Positions 46,525 to 57,674 of a stretch of 64,000 nt of DNA are shown in pieces. The notes beneath the pieces are model-generated. The model searched no databases, had not been told where the DNA came from, and was given only the letters and a program-made list of their open reading frames with translations. Location of the stretch: contig OX375873.1 of assembly GCA_947359465.1 (NCBI GenBank), forward strand, positions 92,525,978 through 92,589,977, read 5' to 3'. How positions within the stretch are numbered: position 1 is the first letter of the stretch; the number at the start of each line of letters is the position of its first letter. This stretch comes from Metellina segmentata. Lineage: Eukaryota > Arthropoda > Arachnida > Araneae > Tetragnathidae. The position numbers and the translations under genes are program-made.

Positions 46525-46800
46525 TAATTAACTCCGCAATGCAGTAACACATCGGGCTATTGGCAACGGTCCGGGATCAAACCCAAAGGGAAAAATCAGA
46601 AGGCAACACGTAGTTTAGAGCAACGGTTGGATGACGAGGTCACACTTGACCTAGCATCCCACTCTACAAACTTTCACACCACGCCAAAATGAGGACACGA
46701 CAGATTTAACGTGCATCAGCATCCTTGGTACACAATAGTCTTGGGATTTGAAATTACAACCCTCGGGTAGCTAATCCGTTAGTGGTCCAACCGGACAGAC
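46525..46800 (-). mobile_element. tRNA-SINE, near full length
   Basis: Reverse orientation: GCAGTAACACATCGGGCTAT, CGGTCCGGGATCAAACCCAA, ACGCCAAAATGAGGACACGA, TTTAACGTGCATCAGC and the head TAGCTAATCCGTTAGTGGTC then CAACCGG. Confidence 0.8.
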
Positions 46801-46869
46801 GTAGCTCTGTGTGTCTATGGAGTATACGGACCAAAGCAATAAACCAATACGAAATAGAGAGTACTTAAG

Positions 46870-47140
46870 TGGTTAAATTTACGTCATTCTGGTGCAGCAC
46901 AATAAGCTATTGACAACCGTCCGGGATCGATCGCGAAGGGAAATATCTGAGAACAACAACTCGTAAATTTGAAACATGGTTAGAAGAAGAGATCAACATC
47001 TATGATGTGGTATTCCACTCTCCCAACTTCCCCCATCTCTTTAATATGAAGATATTTGAGGCATTGGCAGATTTAAAGAGCCCCAACTCCCCCCCACACA
47101 CAACGGTTATCGGTTGGATCAAGTTTTGAACTCGCAATTC
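46870..47140 (-). mobile_element. tRNA-SINE, near full length, adjacent to the previous copy
   Basis: TTACGTCATTCTGG, AATAAGCTATTGACAACCGT, CCGGGATCGATCGCGAAGGG, TTTGAGGCATTGGCAGATTT and TTGGATCAAGTTTTGAACTC. Same orientation as, and about 70 bp from, the preceding copy. Confidence 0.78.
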
Positions 47141-47319
47141 TTACAGAAGAATTTATTGTGAACGATTTCAATTCGATTAATATGATTTTTATAAAATGGG
47201 GACCAGATTAGAGTGCCATAAGAAACAAAGCAGAGTTGGCTTTTTGTCTGTTTCTTATACAAATCTAACACACCGTTGTACTAATATACATCAAATCAGG
47301 TACACTTATTCTTTAGATT

Positions 47320-47367
47320 TATCCTGCGTTACCCGCAAGGTACTAACCTTGCGGGTAACGCAGGATA
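47320..47367. repeat. perfect 22-bp inverted repeat with 4-base loop
   Basis: The left arm 47320-47341 (TATCCTGCGTTACCCGCAAG plus GT) and the right arm 47346-47367 are exact inverse complements, with loop ACTA. The arms are much richer in GC than the surroundings. Confidence 0.95.
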
Positions 47368-47369
47368 CA

Positions 47370-48465
47370 TATTGATTACAGTTTTATTCGTACTAGGTGT
47401 ACAGAGAGGACTATAACAATTTGAAATCCCTTTAGGAATAACATTAACTATCATTACGATGATTTTACTAGTATTACTGGAAATATAATTTCCCAAAAAA
47501 TTACATTTAGAGAGTTTGAATTCCAATAGTTATGTTTGAACTAATTTTTTATTTCTTTTCAAACTGCCAGTAATTTTTAAAAATATTTGACTGATGATTT
47601 AAAATGATTTAATTTTGCATGATGGGTACTTTTGTAATGGACAGAATCTGTTTAGGGCGAAAAGTACAAACAAAAACTCATTGATAACAAAGGTCTAATT
47701 ACGTTTAGTTTCTGGTGAATTTGAATATGCAATTTTTAAATACAATTTTTAAATTTGGGCCCAAAGTGAGCTTTGAATCGGATGCTTTAAGTAAAGTATT
47801 CATTTGCTATTCACAATTACAAGGCACTCATTTGGCAACAAAGTTATGAAATCGTAAAGTATTACTATGTTCTTCGTATTTTACTTCAGCTATCCCTTAT
47901 CCTTTTTGTATTGAGATGGGAACAAATATTTCTTTACTATAGAAAAAAAAATAACACGAATCAAGCTTATAGAGACAGCAGCTGAGTGGATTTTTAAACT
48001 CTATTTATTCGCCCTTTAGGCTTCTTTTAACTGGAAATTATTTCTATAACAACTCAAAAAAAGCTAGAATTAATTGATAAAATAAGTAATAAATCCAAGA
48101 TAGTAAGATTATTAAGCCATGTCGATGTATCTCAACTACGTGAATCTTAAAGAAAACCGAAAAAGGAAATCTCAATTAGTTTGCGCAATCCACTCATCAG
48201 CGTTAAGTCTACAGACGTGTCTACAGCAAGACCGATTAAAACATGATCAGTCAAGGTCTGCTAAAACATATCAACAACGGCAAGATAAACTTCAAAATAC
48301 CGACTAAGACATGATCAGTTAATATCGGCGAAAGCAACCCATCATAGGAGAGACCGACTTCAAGAGGATTGAAGGGTCGCATTAGCCAAGTTGGAAGATA
48401 AACGTATTACCAGCCGGAAGAATGCGTGTTCTAAACTAGGTCCAGTCAAATACAGTCGTGTACAC
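47370..48465. other. AT-rich intergenic stretch, nothing recognised
   Basis: No coding, RNA or repeat pattern that I can support. Confidence 0.5.
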
Positions 48466-48682
48466 GGGGCTGGTGCACGTTAAACTTGTCGTTATCTCAA
48501 ATATCATTATGTTGTCATGATGTGAAAGTATGGAAAGTTAGATGTCAGCTTAGGTTCGACTAGGAGATTTAATTGTGGTTTAAAATTATGATCCTCTGAT
48601 CTTTGCATTCGGGATTAATCGCGGACCCAAACCAATAGCAAACAGTGTTGCTTCTGTGCGACGCAAATTCAACCTACCTACC
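48466..48682 (+). mobile_element. tRNA-SINE body and tail, head missing
   Basis: ACGGGGCTGGTGCACGTTAA, TTATGTTGTCATGATGTGAA, GTCAGCTTAGGTTCGACTAG, GATCTTTGCATTCGGGATTA and the tail CAACCTACCTACCTTA. Confidence 0.7.
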
Positions 48683-48971
48683 TTAGAACTCTATGAATAA
48701 AACAGAGGGCTAAAAAATATCCCTTAGAAATAGCACTGAGTATATTGATTGCGGTTTGAAGCTCAGAATGTTTTACCAGAAAAACCCAGTAAAATGTTTT
48801 ACCCAAAAAGCAATTTTGTTATCAAAAAAATGTTTTCACAAAATTTGAATTATTATGCTCATGTCTAAATTTAGTTTATCCTTTTTAGTTGAGAACACAG
48901 TTTTAATATAGTTGATGAGTGGTTGTTTGATTATATAAAGCGATTTAAAGTACATAATTTTGTAGGATATA

Positions 48972-50326
48972 CACTCATTGCCATAAAAATTTGCGCACCA
49001 AAAAATAACTGTGGGATCGTAACGAAACTTGGCACGAAGGTACATGGCCAGATATGCAAATGATTAGAAATGCAGCGTGATTACGCATTGCGTAAAGCCA
49101 CTAGAGGGCGTTGAACTTCGTTCTCCTTGGAGTATATAACAGGTAAGCAGAGCTTGTTTGAGTGTACTTAATCTTTTGCAATGGAAACGCTGAGGTAGAC
49201 ATGCCGTTACGCCACCATCGAAGACAATATGAGCAGCTGTCAGAGTTCGAGAGTGGAAGAATCATCGGGATGATGGAAGCTGGGTGGTCAGCTCGGCGAG
49301 TAGCTCGTCAAGTAGGCTGTTCTGATTTTACTGTGAGGAGGTGTTGGGACCAGTGGACAGAAGAGACGTCATTTACACGGCGTCCAGGCTCAGGACGCCC
49401 TCGACAGACCAGTCGTCGAAAAGACCGTCACATCATAAGAAACGCACGCGTAGAGCCAACTGCCTTATTGGCCGCTTTCCAGACACTGGCAGCACCTTCA
49501 CTATGGGCACCTGTGTCTTCCCGAACCATCGCAAGGCGTTTGGCAGAAGGAAATCGGGCATCGCGGCACGCATTACGTGTGCTGCCAATGACACCCACCC
49601 ACCGACGCCTCCGTTTGGAGTGGTGTCGCGCACGACGGGATTAGATTGTAACGGAATGGAACCAGGTGGTCTTCAGCGACGAATCTAGATTCAATTTGAG
49701 CAGTGTTGACAATCGTGTTCGTGTGTGGAGGCCCCGTGGCTGCTGATGTGGGGTGCCATTGCTTACGATACACGGTCACCCCTAATATTGATCCATGGCA
49801 CAGTGACAGCCCAGCGGTACGTCCATGACATACTTCAGCCACATGTGAAGCCACTCATGGCAGGGCTCCCAGGACCCATTTTTCATCAAGATAATGCTCG
49901 GCCACACACAGTAAGGATGTCACAAGACTGCCTCCGCCACATTACCACCCCTCCCTGATCTGCACGATCCCCAGATTTGTCACCAATCGAGCATATCTGG
50001 GATCATTTGGGACGGCAAGTTGGACACCCTACGAGTTTGGTCGAACTAAAGGCGCGTTTGCAGCATCTGTGGAACGAGATGTCTCAGGACATCATACGGA
50101 ACTTGTATGCCTCAATGCCCGCTTGTATCGGATCGTGCATTCGCGCTAGAGGGTGTCCAACAGAGTACTAAAACTTCCGTTTATTTGTACTTTTTTCGGC
50201 AATAAATTATCCTTTTTCTTTGATTTTCTAATTACTTACTTATATCAAAGTAGTACTTACATGTGTAAAATTTCGTTTCATTTTGACGACTTTTTCTTGG
50301 TGCGCAAATATTTATGGCAATGAGCG
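48972..50326 (+). mobile_element. Tc1-like element, full length with TIRs and TA duplication
   Basis: Left CACTCATTGCCATAAAAATT and right AATATTTATGGCAATGAGCG are inverse copies of a roughly 29-bp terminal repeat (inner part TTGCGCACCA). TA lies on both sides (48970-48971 and 50327-50328). 1355 bp, a normal Tc1 size. Confidence 0.95.
49201..50171 (+). pseudogene. Tc1-type transposase, nearly complete, inactivated
   Basis: ATG at 49201 (MPLRHHRRQYEQL) starts a paired-type HTH region (SGRIIGMMEAGWSARRVARQ, then RPGSGRPRQTSRR, the GRPR-like hinge). A stop near 49644 precedes VVFSDESRFNL (first Asp). A deletion of about 55 bp relative to the 5-kb copy follows WRPRG near 49738. Then come LLMWGAIAYDTRS, FHQDNARPHT (second Asp) and SPIEHIWDHLGRQVGHP (Glu), ending at 50171. 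All three catalytic residues remain. Inactivation rests on one stop, one deletion and a frameshift near 49958. An in-frame ATG also exists at 49162. Confidence 0.9.
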
Positions 50327-50724
50327 TATTTTGTAAGCAGTCTAAAACAGGCGAAGATTGCAGATACGGCTTATATATTTCTTTGTAGTTTTTGCATAAT
50401 TTAATTACCTTTTTTAAATAGTAATTTTCCTTCAAACTTCCTTAAAAATCAGTTCAATACAAATTTGCTTGTTCAATTCCGTTTAATAGTTATTAATAAA
50501 ATATACAAATCAAACCTATTTTCAGATATGAGGGGTATACTTTCTTTTTCTAAAGCTATCTTCTGTGTCATATCAGTTATATATGTCACTTCCCTTCAAA
50601 GCATGGCTCTTCTACTACCCATGACAAAAATTCTTCTGGTAAATTTTAAGCGTCAAAAACAAAATACACTTGTTGGGTTGTTTGCTTTTTTTTTGGCGCA
50701 AGGGCCATATTTGTCCAAGCTGCT

Positions 50725-51065
50725 CTATATTTTTCACCATTGACATAAAAATGACATAATGACCAGTGACATAAGAATTCACGGCATGCCCTCGATACCG
50801 TTTATTTAAAAATATTTTTTGTTCGTAGCATTTCGCACTCCGGCAAGAAAAGTAATACAAATCAACATGTCATTGAAAAATATATATGAGGTGCCCCAGT
50901 GTGTTACATTACGTGTTATTCTATAGAATATAATACAAATTACCGCCATAAATACCTACCTGAAATTTGAAAGAAGCTTATACTATTTCAATATACGTTT
51001 TATAATATCCAAAAATAGATTTTTCTCAAATACTGCAATTTTGATTTATGTCACTTTTCTCGCCG
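50725..51065 (+). repeat. interspersed repeat containing MITE family 2, copy 2
   Basis: MITE ends: CGGCAAGAAAAGTAATACAA at 50841 and ATGTCACTTTTCTCGCCG to 51065. The 115 bp to its left (ATTGACATAAAAATGACATA, AGAATTCACGGCATGCC, TTTCGCACTCCGG) also matches the right flank of copy 3 in inverse. A larger unit was therefore copied. Confidence 0.7.
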
Positions 51066-51269
51066 TGTTACGATGTGTTGTATACACAACTTGTCAAGTA
51101 ACACAGATGTGTTTTGTAAAAAGACAAGTAAACAGGTATATGTAATTAGAGTTACAAAAGAAAACCTTTTTGTTCTTAAAAGAAGGAAAGAAATGAAGGT
51201 GTGTATTTGTACAAGCGTATTGACCTTTGATATATGATTCGTGATTTGTAGGGAAAGGTGGGGGTTTAG

Positions 51270-51385
51270 TTACTACTAGGAGGCCTGCCCCTGCTCGCTA
51301 ATGCTCGGCAACCCCCGGAGGATTGCTTCGCAATCCTCATTGGTTCGCTGCGCGAACCTATGCTCGCTTCGCTCGCCTCAATGAA
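51270..51385. repeat. cluster of short GC-rich hairpins
   Basis: AGGATTGCTTCGCAATCCT, GGTTCGCTGCGCGAACC and GCTCGCTTCGCTCGCC lie within 80 bp, each an inverted repeat with a tiny loop. They stand out from the AT-rich surroundings. Confidence 0.7.
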
Positions 51386-51389
51386 GACA

Positions 51390-52890
51390 TGTGTCCTAGC
51401 ATAAGGGATTGTTTACAAAATATGTTACCAAAAAAATGTTTTTCAAATCTAAATTTGCTGTATTACAGAAAAAATATATACAGTATCTCTAAAATCAGAA
51501 TTCAAATGAAAACTTTGTGCAAATTTTGACTCGAAATGTGAGCGTTGCTTTGGAAATTGAATACCCGGCATGTTGTTTGTGTGTACATTTTCCCAGCACT
51601 CAAACGACTCACACTTTTTCATTGAGTTTGTTGCCGAAAGTTGTAGTGCAAGCGTCTTGTTGAACTATAATTGTTGGCCCTGAAAAGGACCGTTTTTTAA
51701 ATGGCCCTGAAAAGATCCTCCGCCTTCTTTGATTTCTATTATAAACTAACTGCAACAGCTCATTAAAATTTCCTTTTTTTTTTTCAATAAAATTTCATCC
51801 GATAACGCTATAAATTCAATCGATGCGCGAGACTTCGCGATAAACAAACAATCGTACAGTGTTGCCAAAACGCGATTACAAATAACGTCTTTTTTGCGTG
51901 CCACGTAAGAGAATTATATATATAGATAATAGTATATAAAATATATCTCGGAGCTGGCGTCCTTTTAAAACCGGTAGGTAGCGTTTTTGATTGAAACAAG
52001 TTTTTATAAAATACAAGTGACCGAGCAGCTGCAAACTAGAGAAGTATTATATTATTTTGATGAAGTCGGGTATTTTCGTAGAAGCTTGGATTGTACCTAT
52101 AGGGTCATTGTTGCATTTTTAGAAACTTTTTCCCAATTGTCTCGTGACTGTAAGAAACATTTTGAGTACATAATATCTGAGAAAACATATTATCTAAGGC
52201 CCGTATATTTGTATTACTAACACCTTTATTCCAGTTTCTACAAACTTAAATAGTATTTATATCTAAATAAAATATATTTGTATTACTACTGTGTGAAAAA
52301 TTAAACTAAACACTTTTTTACCTCTTCACATGGAAAACCTTTTATGATTCGGTAGAAATAATCGAAATCTAGAAGCTGAACGAAAAGTCACGTTTGGGGA
52401 TGAATCTGGAGTGTAGCTAAGGAAGACGAGGCAATGGAAAATCCCTTTTGGAAATTTGAAAATGATAACTTTAGGAGGTACTGTTTTTTTAAACCTGATT
52501 ACGAATACTGTCGTCACAAAGGAACAGTAAAATATATAGGCTGAAAAATTTAAGAGGAAAGAAATATAAATATCGGGAACCGAAACCTTTTCAATTCGAT
52601 TTCTAAAACTTGAATATTCATACATATTTTCATTGTATTTTTTATAAAACAGTACAGATGTGGCAAAAAATAGGAAATTTTCTATAAAACAAACGCTGAG
52701 TTCTCTGACGTATTTACATTTCTCAACATGCCTGTCATCTTAACTGCTATTGGACTAGTCATATTGGCTGGGCTCGTACTTGAACTGAAGATGTGTGAGG
52801 TATGATAGTATCAGGTAAGAATGTGATAATTATAAGCTAATGCATGATTGGTATTTAGAGTTTTTCAATTGTTCTCACATGCTCCATATT
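51390..52890. other. intergenic stretch, nothing recognised
   Basis: AT-rich, with short frames only. Confidence 0.5.
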
Positions 52891-52892
52891 GG

Positions 52893-53185
52893 GGTTACCT
52901 TAAAATTTAGTTTATCACCGTTTTTTTAGAAGGGGTGACGTTTTACGCTTAATCTAATTGTTGTTGGTCAATTAATTATCGTAGATCAATTCTGAATTAA
53001 TTCTTTGGAGTTTTTATAAGCGGTTTGTTGAAATCACAGTATATGATAAAAAAACAAATTAAGTGGCATCACGTTCGGAATGCATACATTATTATGCATT
53101 ATTCTGAATAATGCATGAATTATTCGGAATGCACACGGAAAGCATTAAATTGAACGGAATGCATACAGAAAACACGTTCCACATC
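52893..53185. repeat. interspersed repeat, copy 2 (first copy 193-390)
   Basis: GGTTACCTTAAAATTTAG, TTTGGAGTTTTTATAAGCGG, TTGTTGAAATCACAG and ACAGAAAACACGTTCCACAT follow the same order as in copy 1. It has an extra duplicated stretch (TGCATTATT repeats, 53085-53130). Confidence 0.5.
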
Positions 53186-53237
53186 AGATAGACTATTTAC
53201 ACCTTCATTTAGTTTGCACCAACGAATAAGTCTAATT

Positions 53238-53330
53238 GGCCAGTGGGATGGCTTTTGGATCAAACGGTTTCTAGGTAGAATCCGAGTATAGGCATGTATG
53301 GCTATCCGTCTGAAGTGAATGTGTGACCGC
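53238..53330 (+). mobile_element. degenerate tRNA-SINE head
   Basis: GGCCAGTGGGATGGCTTTTG, CTAGGTAGAATCCGAGTATA and GGCATGTATGGCTATCCGT match the head and first body bases of the 45.8-kb copy with many substitutions. Confidence 0.4.
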
Positions 53331-53507
53331 TCTTCTAGAAACGATTTATGCCTAGAATGTGTGTTATATATATGAGTAGGTGTGTGTTATATATATGTAG
53401 TACGTGTGTAATATGAACTCACCATGTGGTGTACCAGGATTGCGGTGAGTGGTTCACAGTTTTGCTGTTATAGTGCTCTGATGGATAATGTTAAATTGAT
53501 CGGACAT

Positions 53508-53747
53508 TAGCCTTGCAAGTGGTTTCGACGAGATATTTCGTCAATCAAGATATTTCCAATATTTCTAATAACGAAATATCCCGCCATCATGTTGTTGCCG
53601 ATTTTTAAATGAAAACGATATCAAGATATGTGCAGTTTTTTTAATGACATACATATCTTCCGTCTAATACGTACATATCTTCCTTCAAGGTCTAGTCAGT
53701 TTTTTTAATGAAAAGATAACTCGTCAAGACAGCCGCCAGGAGGGTTA
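53508..53747 (+). mobile_element. palindrome-rich MITE, copy F
   Basis: Left end CCTTGCAAGTGGTTTCGACG followed by AGATATTTCGTC. Right end CAGCCGCCAGGAGGGTTA. This copy shows the left terminal repeat best. Confidence 0.6.
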
Positions 53748-53949
53748 AAATACTTAGCTGGACAGAAAAAGTAAGAAATCTATGAAAAGTTAAAATAGCA
53801 TGTCGTGTTACAAACTTCAAAGGCACTATAGTTATATGAGCTGGATGGAGAATCTTCTTCACCTGATGATTTTGTAGGCTTTATTAATTGAATGGAAATC
53901 TATCTGCTTTTTTGTAGGATATGAGAAACCTCGATACAGAAGTATCTCT

Positions 53950-54146
53950 CAAAAACACATTGCTAATGACAAAAACCCATTTGGCTAATGACGAGGTAAC
54001 TTGTCATCATGATATTGCGGATATTTTTTTCATCACGAGATCAAGATTTGGGCACTTTTTCTAATAACTAGATATCTCGACCACCAAGATCTGGTCAGTT
54101 TTCCTAAGGAAGAGATACCTCTATGAGACATCCACCACGAGGGTTA
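53950..54146 (+). mobile_element. palindrome-rich MITE, copy G
   Basis: TGACGAGGTAACTTGTCATC, AACTAGATATCTCGACCACC, AAGATCTGGTCAGTTTTCCT and the end ATCCACCACGAGGGTTA. The left end is unclear. Confidence 0.5.
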
Positions 54147-54280
54147 GAAAAATACTTGGCTTGAAAGAAATAGTCTCTCAAGTATCAAACTTTTAAATAG
54201 CGCTACAAAATTCAAAGTCGACACAGATTTGTAAATTTTAAGAAAATCGTCTATGCCTTATTCCTTATATAACTTTTATT

Positions 54281-54512
54281 AGTTGGTTGGTTTACGTGGG
54301 GTCTTTTGGAGCAAAGGCCATATTTGGCAATGGAGCGCCAAACAGAAGGCATACAATATCAAGTAATAGACATACCACACAATGAAAGTTTTACAGACAG
54401 AAGATAGACATACACCCATGGGGGAATGTACCAGACAGAAATCGAATTTATGCCGCCTGCTACCATCAGATTGCTAGAGCAGTGGGTATACCAACTGATC
54501 CATGAGGTCCCA
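54281..54512 (-). mobile_element. third-type tRNA-derived SINE
   Basis: The reverse strand begins GGGACCTCATGGATCAGTTG, then GTATACCCACTGCTCTAGCA (box A and anticodon arm style) and AAATTCGATTTCTG (box B-like). A body of about 150 bp follows, ending GTAAACCAACCAACT. Body and tail differ from the main SINE. Confidence 0.6.
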
Positions 54513-55205
54513 CTCCATTAATTGGATAAAAATTTGTTTACTTCCTTAAACAACCAAAAATCTAGACGCGGAAATAGCTCCCCAAACATTGCATGTTCTT
54601 ATCGCGATGACAAATGAAATTTTTATCCTCTCCAAACATGTCAAAGGAGCTCAGATGTCATGGGAATCCCTCCAACTATGCTGCCAAATTGCTCTCGAAG
54701 ACGAAACAAGCTTGGTACAGATAGCTGCGCCCAAAGAGAAAATTATTATCAATCAAAGGCTCTAGCATCAGATAAATCGCATCGTGAGCCTCCGTTGCGA
54801 TAAAATAAAGACGGAAATTGAATCACATTTTTGATCCCTTATTTGTCACTCATACTCGTTAGCTTGATAAGTGGATGAATTGTGAATGGAGGGCTTGCCT
54901 TTGATTGTTCAAAAGGAAACACGAAATCACAGAGTCAGTTTAACAAGCGGGCATACATTGTTTTGCCTCCGGCTCAATGTCTTCGAATTTGAAATCACAG
55001 CGTTATTTGTGGTTTTGTTTCTGAATTCATTGCTAAAACTATCGTAAGCAAAATACATATCGACCCCATCAAACTCTACCAAGTTAAGTTACATTTTAAG
55101 ATGAAAAAACTTAACAACAAGCATGAAAATTTGTCACACAAATTAAGAAAGAGTCTACATAAAATTAGCAAATATTTATGACCTTGCATTGTATTAGCTT
55201 GATAT
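54513..55205. other. intergenic stretch, short flank similarity only
   Basis: No gene seen. The last 70 bp (ACAAATTAAGAAAGAGTCTA, CCTTGCATTGTATTAGC) resemble 57431-57490. Confidence 0.4.
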
Positions 55206-55209
55206 TATA

Positions 55210-56943
55210 TGAGGGCTGTTCAATAAGTAATAAGATTAATTTCACTGTCGCGAAACCACTCATCGCAATATTAATTTATGTGGAATAAAGAAATGTTGCT
55301 GGTCTGTTTTATCAAAAAAAGTCGACACATACGAGCTGATGTGGCATAGTATCAAGCGACTGAACTTAAGCTTGTTTCGCTGCGCCTACGAGCCTTTGAA
55401 CACTGTTATGCGATTAAATTTTGTGTTTGTTTGCAAAATTCGGCATAGGATGCTTTTAGCATGATACGCGTCACGATGATTTAGCATGATTCCACGATGA
55501 AGCAATGTCGAGGGCAAATGTTTTTCAGTACAACATACCTAATGGTAGTCGGCATCGGATGCTTTTAGCATGATACGCGTCACGATGATTTAGCATGATT
55601 TCACGATGAAGCAATGTCGAGGGCAAATGTTTTTCAGGACAACATACCTAATGGTAGTCGGCATCGGATGCTTTTAGCATGATACGCGTCACGATGATTT
55701 AGCATGATTCCACGATGAAGCAATGTCGAGGGCAAATGTTTTTCAGGACAACATACCTAATGGTAGTCGGCATCGGATGCTTTTAGCATGATACGCGTCA
55801 CGATGATTTAGCATGATTCCACGATGAAGCAATGTCGAGGGCAAATGTTTTTCAGGACAACATACCTAATGGTAGTCGGCATCGGATGCTTTTAGCATGA
55901 TACGCGTCACGATGATTTAGCATGATTCCACGATGAAGCAATGTCGAGGGCAAATGTTTTTCAGGACAACATACCTAATGGTAGTCGGCATCGGATGCTT
56001 TTAGCATGATACGCGTCACGATGATTTAGCATGATTCCACGATGAAGCAATGTCGAGGGCAAATGTTTTTCAGGACAACATACCTAATGGTAGTCGGCAT
56101 CGGATGCTTTTAGCATGATACGCGTCACGATGATTTAGCATGATTCCACGATGAAGCAATGTCGAGGGCAAATGTTTTTCAGGACAACATACCTAATGGT
56201 AGTCGGCATCGGATGCTTTTAGCATGATACGCGTCACGATGATTTAGCATGATTCCACGATGAAGCAATGTCGAGGGCAAATGTTTTTCAGGACAACATA
56301 CCTAATGGTAGTCGGCATCGGATGCTTTTAGCATGATACGCGTCACGATGATTTAGCATGATTCCACGATGAAGCAATGTCGAGGGCAAATGTTTTTCAG
56401 GACAACATACCTAATGGTAGTCAGCATCGGATGCTTTTAGCATGATACGCGTCACGATGATTTAGCATGATTCCACGATGAAGCAATGTCGAGGGCAAAT
56501 GTTTTTCAGGACAACATACCTGTTGGCAGTCGCTTCTGTGTTGAACACTGTCTCTGTGATGGATGTTGAAGATCTTCCCTCATGCTCAAGATCTTCCACA
56601 TTTTGCCTTCTTTCCTAAAAGTTTTATTCTAGCTACAAAAACTTGCCTTAGTCATTGCTTCATCGTGGAAAGCTTCGCGTATCGTGCTAAAAGTATCCGA
56701 TGCCGATTTTTACAAACGAAAACAAAATTTAACCTCATAACGCTGTTCAAAGGCTCGGAGCCGCGGTGAAACAAGCAAGCATTTAGTCACTTGACACTCT
56801 GCCACATCAGCTCGTATACACCATCAATCGACTTTTTTTGTTAGAACAGACCAGTAACATTTCTTTATTCCACAGAAATTAATATTACGATGAATTATTT
56901 CGCGACAATAAAATTAGTCTTATTACTTATTTAATAACCTACG
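55210..56943. mobile_element. mariner-type foldback element with internal tandem array
   Basis: Long imperfect terminal inverted repeats of about 290 bp (55210-55505 and 56655-56943). Outer ends: TGAGGGCTGTTCAATAAGTA at the left, and the inverse TACTTATTTAATAACCTACG at the right. TA flanks both sides (55208-55209 and 56944-56945). Shared inner blocks include GGAATAAAGAAATGTT, TACGAGCTGATGTGGCA and GAGCCTTTGAACA. No transposase is inside; the 1.73 kb is mostly the 109-bp array. The GGCTGTTCAATAAGTA start resembles mariner-type ends, by memory only. Confidence 0.85.
55442..56531 (+). repeat. ten tandem units of 109 bp
   Basis: Units start with GGCATCGGATGCTTTTAGCA (first unit GGCATAGG) at 55442, 55551, 55660, 55769, 55878, 55987, 56096, 56205, 56314 and 56423. 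They are nearly identical: I see only a few substitutions, such as TCAGTA for TCAGGA in unit 1. An inverted degraded unit lies at about 56655-56712 (GCTTCATCGTGGAAAGC, then TATCCGATGCCGA). Confidence 0.97.
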
Positions 56944-57029
56944 TACAAATGCATTTATTATATTTGCATTATAATCGAAGCTTGCTTTGATTTGTAAGTA
57001 AAACTGTATTTTTACGTCATTAATGTCAG

Positions 57030-57215
57030 TTAATTAACGTTGCACTAGAGTAACACGATGGGCTGTTGGCGGTGGTCCTGGATCAATCTTGAAGGGATTG
57101 ATCTCAGAACTACACCTCGCAATTTCGAAGCACGGTCAGATAACGTGGTCATGTCCTGAGCGAGTACCTAACTTTCAAACTTCTACATTAAGCCAATGGG
57201 AGGACAAATGTCAAA
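57030..57215 (-). mobile_element. tRNA-SINE 3' part
   Basis: AATTAACGTTGCACTAGAGT, ACGATGGGCTGTTGGCGG, TGGTCCTGGATCAATCTTGA, GCACGGTCAGATAACG and CATTAAGCCAATGGGAGGAC. The head is missing. Confidence 0.7.
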
Positions 57216-57442
57216 AATCTGACATTTTTAACTAAATAATTTAGTTTTAAGGATCTTTACACCAAACTATAGCAATAAATCATACTAATTCTTGTCTCTG
57301 AACAGAACTAAAAACCCATTGAGAAAAAAAAATTTAAGAATTAAATTTACTTGCTGTCAAAGCTTAAAGTTATGAAATGTGTCTTGTTCCCACTTTTTGA
57401 GAATTACCCACGGGGATGCCGCGTCTCCATACAAATTAAGAA

Positions 57443-57674
57443 ACCGTTTAGATAAAATAGACAAATTTACGATCTTGCATTGTATTAACTCTCCAAGAAT
57501 TATTTGGAGGTGATAACTCAGCCACGAAGATCTGGCAAGTTTTTGTAATGACGAGACAGACCGTTTAGATAAAATAGACAAATTTACGATCTTGCATTGT
57601 ATTAACTCTCCAAGAATTATTTGGAGGTGATAACTCAGCCATGAAGATCTGGCAAGTTTTTATAATGACGAGAC
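57443..57674 (+). repeat. 117-bp tandem duplication
   Basis: ACCGTTTAGATAAAATAGAC starts at 57443 and again at 57560. The two units differ at only two or three places (for example CCACGAAGA against CCATGAAGA), so the duplication is recent. Confidence 0.95.

Noticed and set aside
49433..49854. Reverse-strand frames inside the 49-kb Tc1 element
   Set aside because: They are antisense to the transposase, whose conserved motifs lie on the + strand.
55442..56531. Regular repeats considered as a CRISPR-like array
   Set aside because: The whole 109-bp unit is repeated with no variable spacers, inside a eukaryotic foldback element.
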